Assembly: GCA_036555585.1 (NCBI GenBank)
Contig: DATBLE010000010.1
Span: forward strand, 15,324-79,323
Source: DATBLE01 sp036555585
Lineage (GTDB): Bacteria; Actinomycetota; Thermoleophilia; Gaiellales; Gaiellaceae
DNA length: 64,000 nucleotides
Direction of reading: 5' to 3'
The notes beneath the pieces were generated by a model, which did no database searches, had not been told where the DNA came from, and saw only the letters and a list, made by a program, of their open reading frames with translations. The stretch's first letter is position 1; each line of letters starts with the position of its first letter. This document shows positions 7,004-16,201 of this stretch, in pieces. A program made the translations under genes and the position numbers.

Positions 7004-8344
7004 GTGGATCAACCGATCGAGCTGACCTCAGAGACGCTCTGGACCGAGGTGGCCGGCCGGCTCAAGGGAGCCCTCAACGACTCCACTTACCGAACGTGGT
7101 TCGGCGAGGTGGAAGGGCTGGAAGTGACGGACGATACGTTCGTCCTCGCGGTTCCGAACGACTTCACCCGCGAGTGGATCGAGGGCCACTTCCTCGAGCT
7201 GATCCGCGCCGCGGTCCGCGACGCGACCGGGCAGCAGCGGCGGATCCAGCTCACAGTGGCGGAGACCGGCGCCGTTCCCGACACGATGCAGCCGCCGGCG
7301 CAGCGAATCAGCGAGTCGGGGCTGAACACGAAGTACACCTTCGACCTGTTCGTGATCGGCTCGTCCAACCGCTTCGCCCACGCTGCGGCGCTGGCCGTCG
7401 CGGAGGCGCCTGCGCAGGCCTACAACCCGCTCTTCATCTACGGTTCGACCGGGCTCGGCAAGACCCACCTGCTCCAGGCGATCGCGCAGTACGTCATGGA
7501 GCACCCGGGGAGCATGTCCGTGCGCTACGTCACCTCGGAGTCGTTCGTCAACGACTTCATCAACTCGCTCCGCGACAAGCGCATCGAGGGCTTCAAGCAG
7601 CGGTACCGCAACTACGACCTGCTGCTGATCGACGACGTCCAGTTCTTCGAGGGCAAGGAGCGCTTCCAGGAGGAGTTCTTCCACACGTTCAACTCCCTGT
7701 ACGAGTCGGGCAGCCAGATCGTGCTCTCGTCCGACCGGCCTCCGAAGGAGATCGCGACCCTCGAAGCGCGCCTGCGCTCGCGGTTCGAATGGGGGCTGAT
7801 CACGGACATCCAGCCGCCCGATCTCGAGACGCGCATCGCCATCCTGCGGAAGAAGGTCAAGACGGACGGCATCCACGTCGCCGATCCGCAGTTGCTCACC
7901 TTCATCGCCGGCCGGATCTCGACCAACATCCGCGAGCTCGAAGGGGCGCTCACGCGGGTCGTCGCGTTCGCGTCGCTGACCGGGCGGCCGATGACCGCCG
8001 ATCTCGCCCAGGACGTGCTCAAGGACGTCTTCCCCCAGGGAGAGGTCGCCCAGGTCACGATCGAGCGGATCCAGGAGGTCGTCTGCGAGCGCTTCTCGCT
8101 CTCGCTCGACGAGCTCTGCAGCCACAAGCGCTCGCAGAACATCGTCTATCCGCGGCAGGTGGCCATGTACCTCTCGCGCGAGCTGACCGACTCGTCGCTC
8201 CCGAAGATCGGCAAGCACTTCGGCGACCGCGACCATACGACCGTGCTGCACGCGAATGCGAAGATCCAGAACATGATCCGTGCCGATCGCACTGTGTACA
8301 ACCTTGTGCAAGAGCTGACCGCACGGGTCAAACAGGTGCGCTGA
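7004..8344 (+). CDS. dnaA: Chromosomal replication initiator DnaA
   Basis: A 446-residue DnaA, the AAA+ ATPase that binds DnaA boxes and opens oriC. Domain I is short (LWTEVAGRLKG...RTWFGEVEG), and the linker is much shorter than in Streptomyces. Walker A GSTGLGKT is at residues 147-154 and Walker B LLLIDDVQF around 206-214. The domain IV signature with DHTTVLHAN starts at residue 410. The GTG at 7004, preceded by GAGGAGGA 13 nt upstream, gives the standard N-terminus; a TTG at 6956 is in frame but overlaps the promoter. Confidence 0.97.
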   Translation: MDQPIELTSETLWTEVAGRLKGALNDSTYRTWFGEVEGLEVTDDTFVLAVPNDFTREWIEGHFLELIRAAVRDATGQQRRIQLTVAETGAVPDTMQPPAQRISESGLNTKYTFDLFVIGSSNRFAHAAALAVAEAPAQAYNPLFIYGSTGLGKTHLLQAIAQYVMEHPGSMSVRYVTSESFVNDFINSLRDKRIEGFKQRYRNYDLLLIDDVQFFEGKERFQEEFFHTFNSLYESGSQIVLSSDRPPKEIATLEARLRSRFEWGLITDIQPPDLETRIAILRKKVKTDGIHVADPQLLTFIAGRISTNIRELEGALTRVVAFASLTGRPMTADLAQDVLKDVFPQGEVAQVTIERIQEVVCERFSLSLDELCSHKRSQNIVYPRQVAMYLSRELTDSSLPKIGKHFGDRDHTTVLHANAKIQNMIRADRTVYNLVQELTARVKQVR

Positions 8345-8498
8345 ACTGTGGATTCGCGCATCGCTCACCTCGAGCCTTGTGGGTTCCCTCGTGATTCTCC
8401 CCAGCCGGCGTCCACACCAGAATCGGCTTGCCCATGCGAGCCATGGCGGCTATCCCCTGATCCACAGCGCCTACGAACTACGAAAGGTCTTTTAGAAC
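8345..8498. other. dnaA-dnaN spacer with DnaA-box-like sites
   Basis: This 154-bp spacer holds TGTGGATTC (8347-8355), GCGTCCACA (8408-8416) and TGATCCACA (8458-8466), which resemble DnaA boxes. With the sites before dnaA it gives a bipartite arrangement flanking dnaA. GAAAGG at 8480-8485 may serve as a distant ribosome-binding site for dnaN. Confidence 0.5.
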
Positions 8499-9647
8499 AT
8501 GAGTGACATAGACATGACAGCTGGTTCGCAGGCGGGGCTGGGCTCGGGACTGAGCATCACCGTCCCGAGCGAGGAGCTCGCGCAGAAGCTGGCGCTCGTC
8601 AGTCGCGGCGTCTCGACGCGAACAGCCGTTCAGATCCTGGGCGGGATCCTCCTGCGCGCCGCCGGTGGGTCGGTGGAGCTCGCCGCGACCGACATGGAGC
8701 TCTCGCTGCGGACCCCGCTCGACGCCACGGTCGGCAGCGACGGGGCCGTGGTGGTGCCGGGGAAGCTCTTCGCCGACCTGTCGCGGCTGCTGCCGCAAGG
8801 GGACGCCGAGCTCGAGTTTCGCGAGGAGGAGAGCATCCTCCAGATCCGCTGCGGCCCGGCCGAGTACCGGCTGAACACCTACGGTGCCGAGGACTTCCCC
8901 CGGTTGCCGGACACCGATGCCGCGCCGACGCACGAGGTCGACGCGGCGTCGCTGCTGGCAACCGTCGCCTCTGTCGGCCGTGCGGTGTCGCGCGACGAAG
9001 CGAGACCCGTTCTCACCGGCATCCTCGTCCGATTCGACGGCGGGAAGCTCGTCATGGCGGCGACCGATTCGTATCGGCTCTCGTACAAGGAGACTCCGGT
9101 CGAGGGTGAGGTGCCCGAGCTCGAGGCGATCGTCCCTGCCAGAGCCCTCGACGAGGTGCGCAGGCTGGCGGCCGGCGCGGACACGCTCGAGCTCGGCGTC
9201 CAGGAGAACCAGGTCCTGTTCGGCGTCGGCGGCACCTGGCTGACCACTCGCCGCATCGAGGGCCAGTTCCCGAAGTTCGACGAGCTGCGGCCCAAGGAGT
9301 TCGAGCACGAGGTCGTCCTCCCGCGAGCGGAGCTGCTCGAGGTCGTCCGCCGGACCGCGGTGATGGCCCACCGCAACTCGCCTCTTCGCCTGCGCTTCGC
9401 CGAGGGCGAGGTGACGATCTGGGCGCAGACGCAGGACGTCGGGGAGGCCCGCGAGACGCTGCCGGTCCGGTTCGACGGCGAGCCGCTCGAGATCGGGTTC
9501 AACGCCGACTTCCTCCGCGACGGAATCGAATCCGCGGAGGGCGAGGAGATGCGGCTGCGGCTGATCGACCCGCTGCGGCCGGGCCTGATCCAGGGCCCGA
9601 GCGACGACTTCTGGTACCTGATCATGCCGATCCGGCTCGCCGGCTGA
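8499..9647 (+). CDS. dnaN: DNA polymerase III beta clamp
   Basis: A 382-residue sliding clamp. The three repeated clamp domains are visible: GSVELAATDMELSLR in domain 1, PVLTGILVRFDGGKLVMAATDSYRLSY in domain 2, and the C-terminal FWYLIMPIRLAG in domain 3, which contributes to the peptide-binding pocket. The dimeric ring tethers polymerase III to DNA. The stop codon overlaps the proposed recF start. Confidence 0.97.
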   Translation: MSDIDMTAGSQAGLGSGLSITVPSEELAQKLALVSRGVSTRTAVQILGGILLRAAGGSVELAATDMELSLRTPLDATVGSDGAVVVPGKLFADLSRLLPQGDAELEFREEESILQIRCGPAEYRLNTYGAEDFPRLPDTDAAPTHEVDAASLLATVASVGRAVSRDEARPVLTGILVRFDGGKLVMAATDSYRLSYKETPVEGEVPELEAIVPARALDEVRRLAAGADTLELGVQENQVLFGVGGTWLTTRRIEGQFPKFDELRPKEFEHEVVLPRAELLEVVRRTAVMAHRNSPLRLRFAEGEVTIWAQTQDVGEARETLPVRFDGEPLEIGFNADFLRDGIESAEGEEMRLRLIDPLRPGLIQGPSDDFWYLIMPIRLAG

Positions 9648-10690
9648 TCGTCTCGGCGGTCTTCCTGGCCGACTTCCGCTCGTATGCGCGGCTGGAGCTC
9701 TCCCTCGAGCCGGGCCTCGTGCTGGCGGTCGGGCCGAACGGCGCGGGCAAGACGAACCTGCTCGAAGCCCTGCACGTCGGCACCCAGGGCTTCTCGCCCC
9801 GGACCCGCTCGGACGGCGAGCTGATCCGCTTCGGGGCTCATGCGGCGGGGATCCGGCTCGAGGGCATGCGCGGCGGAGCTCCGCTCCGGGTCGGTGTGAC
9901 GCTGTCGACGGTCGACGGCAAGCGGGCGGAGCTGAACAGCACCCGGCTCCGCGCGGCCGAGCAGCTGCGGAACGAGAGCGCGACGCTGGTCTTCACGCCC
10001 GACCGCCTGGCGATCGTCAAGGCCGGCCCGGCCGCCCGGCGCGCGTACTTCGACCGGTCGCTGGGCCGCCTCCTGCCTGCTCGATCCAGCCTGCCGGCCG
10101 ACTACGCCGCCGCGCTCGCCCAACGCAACGCGGCGCTGAAGCTCGGCGACCGGACGGCGATCGCCCCCTGGACCGTCCAGGTGGCAGCGCTCGGCGCAGA
10201 GCTCGTCCGAGCCCGCACCGAGCTGCTCGAGCTCCTCGGCCCGCCGTTCGCCGAATCGGCGGGTCAGCTCGGCTTGCCGGAGGCCCGCCTCGCCTATGAC
10301 GGCGAGCCCCCGACGGAGTCCGAGCTCGACGCTCGCCTGGAACGTGACCTCGACCGCGGCGCAACCGGCGCCGGCCCCCATCTCCATGATGTCTCGATCG
10401 CCTCCGCCGGCCGCGACCTGCGCTCGTTCGGCTCGCAGGGCGAGCAGCGGACGGTCGTGCTCGCGCTTCTCGTCGCCGAGGCCTCGCTGCTGGCCGAGCG
10501 GCTCGAGGAGAGGCCGCTCCTGCTGCTGGACGACGTCCTCTCGGAGCTCGACCCGCAGCGCCGGCGCGTGCTGGTCGAGCAGGTCGCGGGCCGCGGCCAG
10601 ACGCTGATCACCGCGACAACCGCCGACGCGCTGCCGGGAGAGCCGGCGCAGCTGCTCGAGGTCACGCCGGGCGCGGTGACGGGGGGATAG
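9644..10690 (+). CDS. recF: DNA replication and repair protein RecF
   Basis: RecF is an SMC-like ATPase that helps load RecA at gaps. The protein reads LIVSAVFLADFRSYARLELSLEPG, then Walker A GPNGAGKT, and later QGEQRTVVLALLVAEASLL (signature) with LLLLDDVLSELDPQRR (Walker B and D-loop). No ATG, GTG or TTG lies between the preceding in-frame stop and 9719, yet homologous sequence clearly begins before 9719. A CTG at 9644 overlapping the dnaN stop (CTGA) would put Walker A at residues 30-37, its usual place in RecF. I therefore infer a non-canonical start (CTG, or the next codon ATC) with translational coupling to dnaN. From 9644 the length is 348 residues. Confidence 0.9.
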   Translation: MIVSAVFLADFRSYARLELSLEPGLVLAVGPNGAGKTNLLEALHVGTQGFSPRTRSDGELIRFGAHAAGIRLEGMRGGAPLRVGVTLSTVDGKRAELNSTRLRAAEQLRNESATLVFTPDRLAIVKAGPAARRAYFDRSLGRLLPARSSLPADYAAALAQRNAALKLGDRTAIAPWTVQVAALGAELVRARTELLELLGPPFAESAGQLGLPEARLAYDGEPPTESELDARLERDLDRGATGAGPHLHDVSIASAGRDLRSFGSQGEQRTVVLALLVAEASLLAERLEERPLLLLDDVLSELDPQRRRVLVEQVAGRGQTLITATTADALPGEPAQLLEVTPGAVTGG

Positions 10691-10693
10691 CGC

Positions 10694-11155
10694 GTGGAGC
10701 GTCTCGACGGCGAGATCCGCGAGCTGTTGTCCGGGTTCGGGCCGCAGGGCGGGATGCCGGAGCTGCTCGCCGCCTGGCCCGGGTCGGTGGGGCCGATGGT
10801 GGCCGCGAACGCCTGGCCGGCCCGGATCGCCCGGGACGGGACCCTGCACGTGAGCACCTCGTCGTCGGCGTGGGCGTTCGAGCTCGGTCAGCTCGCCCCG
10901 ACCATCCTCGAGCGGCTCGTGGACGAGCTCGGCGAGAGTGCGCCGAAAGCGCTGCGATTCGCCGTCGGCCACCTGCCGGAACCGGCGGGCGAGGCGGCTG
11001 CGGAGCGCAGGACCGAGGCGCCCGAACCATCGGCCGAAGCCCTGCAGAGGGCGGCCGGGCTCGCGGCCGGGATCGAGGACCAGGAGCTCCGCGAGCGGGT
11101 CGAGAAGGCCGCTGCGCTGGGGCTCTCCAAGCCGTACTCCGACCACCGTTTCTGA
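10694..11155 (+). CDS. DUF721 / DciA-like protein
   Basis: A 153-residue protein beginning MERLDGEIRELLSGFG, with the DUF721 core WPGSVGPMVAANAWPARIARDGTLHVSTSSSAWAFEL split over residues 28-64. DUF721 includes DciA, proposed to help load the replicative helicase DnaB in bacteria lacking DnaC. A gene between recF and gyrB is the typical actinobacterial position. GTG start, 3 bp after the recF stop, so the same transcript. The C-terminal half is Glu/Ala-rich and probably flexible. Confidence 0.85.
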   Translation: MERLDGEIRELLSGFGPQGGMPELLAAWPGSVGPMVAANAWPARIARDGTLHVSTSSSAWAFELGQLAPTILERLVDELGESAPKALRFAVGHLPEPAGEAAAERRTEAPEPSAEALQRAAGLAAGIEDQELRERVEKAAALGLSKPYSDHRF

Positions 11156-11199
11156 TAGACTGCAGTCAGCCCGCAAATAGCTGATTTGCAGGGCTTTTT
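11156..11199 (+). promoter_or_regulatory. gyrB leader: -10 box and terminator-like hairpin
   Basis: TAGACT (11156-11161) could be a -10 box. It is followed by an inverted repeat: AGCCC (11168-11172) plus CAAAT (11174-11178) facing ATTTG (11184-11188) plus GGGCT (11191-11195), with a 5-nt loop and a run of five T ending at 11199. The gyrB ATG follows at 11202 with no Shine-Dalgarno sequence. It may terminate the dnaN-recF-DUF721 transcript, attenuate gyrB, or form the 5' end of its mRNA. Confidence 0.55.
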
Positions 11200-11201
11200 C
11201 T

Positions 11202-13586
11202 ATGGCTGAGGCAGCATACACCGCAAAGGACATCACTGTCCTGGAAGGGCTCGAGCCGGTCCGGAAACGGCCCGGTATGTACATCGGCTCGACGGGCGCG
11301 CGGGGCCTTCACCACCTCGCCTACGAGGTGGTCGCGAACTCGGTCGACGAGGCCCTCGCGGGCCGCTGCGACCTGGTCGAGGTGATCATCCACCCGGACG
11401 AGTCGATGACCGTCACGGACAACGGCTCCGGCATCCCTGTAGACGTGATGGCAGACCAGGGACTGCCCGCGCTCACGGTCGTGCTGACAAAGCTGCACGC
11501 CGGCGGGAAGTTCGGACAGGGGGGCTACAAGGTCTCGGGCGGCCTGCACGGAGTCGGCGTCTCCGTCGTCAACGCGCTCTCCGAATGGCTGGTGGCGGAG
11601 GTCCAGCGCGACGGCAAGACCTACCGCCAGGAGTTCGTCCGCGGCGAGGCGACCACGAAGATGAAGGCGATCGGCCCGACCAAGAGCACCGGGACGACGA
11701 TCAGCTTCAAGCCCGACGCGGAGATCTTCGAGGAGACGGAGTGGGACGCCGAGACGCTGCTCCAGCGCCTCCGCGAGACGGCGTTCCTGACGAAGGGGCT
11801 GCGCATCGCCCTGGTCGACGAGCGCGAGGGCGAGAAGCGCGAGGAGTTCCACTACGCCGGCGGCATCCGCGACTTCGTCGCGCACATCAACCGGGCGAAG
11901 GAGCCGATCCACAAGCACTCGGTCTACTTCGAGGGCGAGAGCGATCAGGGCTACGTCGAGATCGCCATGCAGTGGAACAGCTCGTATGCCGAGTCGGTCT
12001 TCTCGTTCGCGAACAACATCAACACGCACGAGGGCGGCTCGCACCTCTCCGGCTTCCGCTCGGCCCTGACCGCGACCGTGAACAGGGTGGCGCGCGACCG
12101 CGGCCTGCTCAAGGAGAAGGAGGACAACCTCGAGGGCGAGGACGTCCGCGAGGGCCTCGCCGCGGTCATCTCCGTGAAGCTCGCAGAGCCGCAGTTCGAG
12201 GGCCAGACGAAGACGAAGCTCGGCAACCCCGGCATGGAGGGGCTCGTCAAGCAGGTCGTCGGCCAGAAGCTCGCCCAGTACTTCGAGGAGAACCCCCAGG
12301 ACGCGAAGCAGATCATCACGAAGGCGATCGACGCGTCGCGCGCGCGCCAGGCTGCGCGCAAGGCGCGCGAGCTGACGCGGCGCAAGTCGGCGCTCGAGGG
12401 CGCCTCGCTGCCCGGCAAGCTCGCCGACTGCGAGATCGCCGATCCCGAGGCGGCCGAGCTCTTCCTCGTGGAGGGCAACTCGGCCGGCGGCTCGGCCGTC
12501 GACGCCCGCGACCGGCTCTTCCAGGCGATCCTCCCGCTGCGCGGCAAGGTGATCAACGCCGAGAAGAACCGGATCAACAAGGTGCTCTCGAACGCGGAGA
12601 TCCAGTCGATGGTGACTGCGATCGGCACCGGGATCGCCGACGAGTTCGACCTGACCAAGCTGCGCTACCACCGGGTCATCGTCATGACCGACGCCGACGT
12701 GGACGGCTCGCACATCCGCACGCTGATCCTCACGTTCCTGTTCCGGCAGATGCCCGAGCTGGTCGAGCGCGGCCACGTCTTCATCGCCGTGCCGCCGCTG
12801 TACCGCGTCAAGCTCGGCGGCCGCGAGCTCTACGTCGAGAAGGAGTCGCAGTTCGAGGATCTGCTCGTCCGCGAGCGGGTCAAGGACATGGAGGTCGCCG
12901 ACCGCTCCGGGAAGTCGCAGAAGCTGACCGAGGCTCGCTACGGCCGCTTCGCGCGCGCCCTGCACGACTTCGAGGGCTGGTCGGCGCGGCTGCGCACCGA
13001 CTTCGGCTCGCCGGCGGCGAAGTTCGTGGTCGAGCACCGCCTGGTCGAGACCGACGCGGACGACGTCGCCGGCATGGAGAAGGCGCTCGCGTCGATCGAG
13101 CCAAATGGCTACGAGGTCTCCGTGATCGAGACGGACGGCGACGGGGTGCGGGTCAAGGTCGTCGAGCGGGCAACCAGCGCCGCCGAGCACGTCGTCGTCC
13201 CCACCGCGCTGCTCGGCTCGCCCGTCTACGCGGGCCTGCGGAAGAGCTACGCCCGTCTCCAGGAGATCATGGGGGCGCCGCCGTTCACGATCGAGTTCGG
13301 CAAGAAGTCCTCGTCGGCGGAGACGTTCGAGGATCTGCGCGCGCGGGTGCTCGACCTGGCCAAGGAGGGCATCCAGGTCGGGCGGTTCAAGGGCCTCGGC
13401 GAGATGGACGCCGAGGAGCTGGCCGCGACCACGATGGACCCCTCGCGCCGCCTGCTCGTCCGCGTGACGGTCGACGACGCGGCCGCCGCCGACCTCGTCT
13501 TCTCGACGCTGATGGGCGACCAGGTCGAGCCGCGCCGCGAGTTCATCGAGCAGAACGCCAAGGACGTGAAGTTCCTCGATGTCTGA
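11202..13586 (+). CDS. gyrB: DNA gyrase subunit B
   Basis: A 794-residue GyrB, the ATPase subunit of gyrase. The GHKL ATP-binding part starts at the N-terminus (RKRPGMYIGSTGARGLHHL, then TDNGSGIPVD). TOPRIM motifs EGNSAGG (424-430) and DADVDGSHI (497-505) are intact, and the C-terminus has GRFKGLGEMDAEEL. About 150 extra residues lie between roughly 550 and 720, inside the TOPRIM region, where E. coli GyrB also has an insert and most Actinobacteria do not. The stop overlaps gyrA by 8 bp. Confidence 0.97.
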   Translation: MAEAAYTAKDITVLEGLEPVRKRPGMYIGSTGARGLHHLAYEVVANSVDEALAGRCDLVEVIIHPDESMTVTDNGSGIPVDVMADQGLPALTVVLTKLHAGGKFGQGGYKVSGGLHGVGVSVVNALSEWLVAEVQRDGKTYRQEFVRGEATTKMKAIGPTKSTGTTISFKPDAEIFEETEWDAETLLQRLRETAFLTKGLRIALVDEREGEKREEFHYAGGIRDFVAHINRAKEPIHKHSVYFEGESDQGYVEIAMQWNSSYAESVFSFANNINTHEGGSHLSGFRSALTATVNRVARDRGLLKEKEDNLEGEDVREGLAAVISVKLAEPQFEGQTKTKLGNPGMEGLVKQVVGQKLAQYFEENPQDAKQIITKAIDASRARQAARKARELTRRKSALEGASLPGKLADCEIADPEAAELFLVEGNSAGGSAVDARDRLFQAILPLRGKVINAEKNRINKVLSNAEIQSMVTAIGTGIADEFDLTKLRYHRVIVMTDADVDGSHIRTLILTFLFRQMPELVERGHVFIAVPPLYRVKLGGRELYVEKESQFEDLLVRERVKDMEVADRSGKSQKLTEARYGRFARALHDFEGWSARLRTDFGSPAAKFVVEHRLVETDADDVAGMEKALASIEPNGYEVSVIETDGDGVRVKVVERATSAAEHVVVPTALLGSPVYAGLRKSYARLQEIMGAPPFTIEFGKKSSSAETFEDLRARVLDLAKEGIQVGRFKGLGEMDAEELAATTMDPSRRLLVRVTVDDAAAADLVFSTLMGDQVEPRREFIEQNAKDVKFLDV

Positions 13587-16083
13587 CGTCGTCGAGCCTC
13601 TCGGCGCCGGCCGCATCGAGTCGCGCGAGCTCGAGGCGGAGATGCGCTCGAGCTTCCTCGACTACGCGATGTCGACGATCGTCGCGCGCGCGCTGCCCGA
13701 CGTGCGCGACGGCCTCAAGCCCGTCCACCGCCGGATCCTGTACGCGATGGCCGAGCTCGGCCTGCAGCCCGGCCGGCCGCGGGTGAAGTGCGCTCGGGTC
13801 GTCGGCGAGGTGATGGGCAACTACCACCCGCACGGAGACGCCGCGATCTACGACACGCTCGTGCGGCTCGCGCAGCCGTTCTCGATGCGGTACCCGCTGG
13901 TCGACGGCCAGGGCAACTTCGGCAACATCGACGGCTACCCGGCCGCCGCGCAGCGCTACACCGAGTGCCGGCTCGCGCGGATGGCGACCGAGCTCCTGCG
14001 CGACATCGACGCCGACACGGTCGACTTCGGGCCCAACTACGACGAGTCGCGCAAGGAGCCCCAGGTCCTGCCCTCGCGCTTCCCGAACCTGCTCGTCAAC
14101 GGCTCGACCGGGATCGCCGTCGGGATGGCGACGAACATCCCGCCGCACAACCTGGGCGAGGTGGTCGCCGCGCTCGTGGCGCTGATCGACGACCCCGCGG
14201 CGGACGTCGAGAAGCTGTCCAAGCACGTCAAGGGCCCCGACTTCCCGACCGGCGCGATCATCCTCGGCCGCGAGGGGATCAGGGAGGCGTACCGCTCCGG
14301 CCGGGGCCGCGTGATCATGCGCGCCAGGGCCCATGCCGAGGAGCAGCGCGGCGGCCGCACGGCGATCGTGATCAGCGAGCTGCCGTACGGCGTGAAGAAG
14401 GGCGGCGAGGAGGGCGTGATCGCGAAGATCGCCGAGCTGGTCAAGACGGGGACGCTCTCCGAGATCTCGCGGATCCGCGACCTGTCGGACAAGTCCGGGA
14501 TGCGCGTCGTGGTCGAGCTGAAGCGCGACGCCGTCCCGCAGGTCGTCCTGAACAAGCTGTTCAAGCACACGCCGCTCCAGACGACGTTCGGCTACAACGC
14601 GGTCGCGCTGGTCGACGGTGTCCCGAAGACGCTGTCGCTGCTCGAGCTGCTCCGCCACTACCTCGACTTCCAGCGGTCGGTCGTCGTCCGCAGGTCGAAG
14701 TTCGAGCTGCGCAAGGCCGAGGAGCGGGCGCACGTCCTCCGGGGCTACCTGATCGCCCTCGACAACCTCGACGAGGTGATCGCGCTGATCCGTGCCGCCG
14801 AGGACACCGACTCCGCCCGCCAGGGGCTGATGGAGCGCTTCGAGCTGTCCGAGATCCAGGCGCAGGCGATCCTCGACCTCCGCCTGCGCGCGCTGACCGC
14901 CCTCGAGCGCAAGCGCGTCGAGCAGGAGCACAACGATCTGAAGGAACGGATCGGCGAATTGCGGGCGATCCTCGGCGACGAGGCCAGGGTGATGGCGCTG
15001 ATCCGCGAGGAGTTGCTCGAGCTGAAGGAGATCTACGGCAAGAACGACGAGCGCCGGACGGAGATCGTCGCCGCCGAAGGCGAGCTCGACCTCGAGGACC
15101 TGATCGCGGAAGAGGACATGGTGATCGCGATCACCCGGTCCGGCTACATCAAGCGGCTGCCGATCACGGCGTATCGCGAGCAGCGGCGCGGCGGCCGCGG
15201 GGTGATGGGGATGGACCTGAAGGAGGACGACTACATCGAGCACCTGTTCGTCGCCTCCACGCACGACTACCTGCTCTTCTTCACCTCGGTCGGCAAGGTC
15301 TACCGGCTGAAGGTGCACGAGCTGCCGCTCGGCTCGCGCCAGTCCAAGGGGCGCGCGGTCGTCAACCTGCTGCCGTTCCGCCAGGACGAGCAGATCCGCG
15401 CGGTCGTCCAGACACGCGACTTCGGCGAGTCGGAGTTCCTCGTCTTCGCGACCCGGAAGGGCATGGTCAAGAAGACGAAGCTGGCCGAGTACAACACGCC
15501 GCTGAAGGCCGACGGGATCATCGCGATCAACCTCCGTGAGCAGGACGAGCTCGTCGGCGTGCGCCATTCGACGGGCAACGACGACGTGCTGATGGTCTCG
15601 CGCAGCGGCCAGGCGATCCGCTTCCACGAGCGGGAGGCCCGCCCGATGGGCCGCGCGACCGCCGGCGTCCAGGGCATGCGGCTGCGCGCGGACGACGAGG
15701 TGATCGAGCTCGCGGTCGCAGGCGACACCGACGACCTGCTCGTCGTCACCGAGCAGGGCTACGGCAAGCGCACGCCGGTGCACGAGTATCCGCGCAAGGG
15801 GCGCGGCGGGCTGGGCGTGAAGACCGTCCAGCTCACCGACGCGAAGGGCAAGCTCGCCGGCGCCCGGGTCGTCCGCGAGGGGTACCAGCTGATGCTGATC
15901 TCGACCGGCGGCACGGTCATCCGCATGGCGGTCGACGAGATCAAGCGCCTCGGACGCGCCACCCAGGGCGTGATCGTCGTCCGGCTGCGCGAGGGCGAGA
16001 AGGTCTCGAGCCTGGCTCCGGTCGCCGACTCGGACGGCGTCGAGGTCGACGCCTCCGACCCCGCCGCGCAGCCGCCCGCGTAG
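13579..16083 (+). CDS. gyrA: DNA gyrase subunit A
   Basis: An 834-residue GyrA, the DNA cleavage/religation subunit. The catalytic tyrosine is Tyr127 in AAQRYTECR, after GQGNFGNIDG. The quinolone-resistance region has HPHGDAAIYDTLVR. The C-terminal beta-pinwheel begins with the GyrA box QRRGGRG at 535-541, which distinguishes gyrase from topoisomerase IV. The ATG lies inside the end of gyrB (8-bp overlap). The C-terminal tail is acidic. Confidence 0.97.
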   Translation: MSDVVEPLGAGRIESRELEAEMRSSFLDYAMSTIVARALPDVRDGLKPVHRRILYAMAELGLQPGRPRVKCARVVGEVMGNYHPHGDAAIYDTLVRLAQPFSMRYPLVDGQGNFGNIDGYPAAAQRYTECRLARMATELLRDIDADTVDFGPNYDESRKEPQVLPSRFPNLLVNGSTGIAVGMATNIPPHNLGEVVAALVALIDDPAADVEKLSKHVKGPDFPTGAIILGREGIREAYRSGRGRVIMRARAHAEEQRGGRTAIVISELPYGVKKGGEEGVIAKIAELVKTGTLSEISRIRDLSDKSGMRVVVELKRDAVPQVVLNKLFKHTPLQTTFGYNAVALVDGVPKTLSLLELLRHYLDFQRSVVVRRSKFELRKAEERAHVLRGYLIALDNLDEVIALIRAAEDTDSARQGLMERFELSEIQAQAILDLRLRALTALERKRVEQEHNDLKERIGELRAILGDEARVMALIREELLELKEIYGKNDERRTEIVAAEGELDLEDLIAEEDMVIAITRSGYIKRLPITAYREQRRGGRGVMGMDLKEDDYIEHLFVASTHDYLLFFTSVGKVYRLKVHELPLGSRQSKGRAVVNLLPFRQDEQIRAVVQTRDFGESEFLVFATRKGMVKKTKLAEYNTPLKADGIIAINLREQDELVGVRHSTGNDDVLMVSRSGQAIRFHEREARPMGRATAGVQGMRLRADDEVIELAVAGDTDDLLVVTEQGYGKRTPVHEYPRKGRGGLGVKTVQLTDAKGKLAGARVVREGYQLMLISTGGTVIRMAVDEIKRLGRATQGVIVVRLREGEKVSSLAPVADSDGVEVDASDPAAQPPA

Positions 16084-16100
16084 TCGGAAGCGGAATCGAA

Positions 16101-16118
16101 GCCAGAGCAAGCTCTGGC
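16101..16118 (+). terminator. Hairpin after gyrA
   Basis: GCCAGAGC (16101-16108) and GCTCTGGC (16111-16118) form an 8-bp stem with a 2-nt loop, 18 nt after the gyrA stop. The following stretch (16125-16137) is T-rich but interrupted. Likely a weak intrinsic terminator. Confidence 0.45.
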
Positions 16119-16201
16119 ACCGATGTTCTTGTTTTCCTGGCGCCGAACGTGATAGACAAGCGCCCGCAGGTGACGGCGTGCCGATCGAAAGGGATGCTGG
16201 T

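Noticed and set aside
11166..13616. An 816-codon open frame opposite gyrB
   Set aside because: Same reason: mirror frame of a conserved gene.
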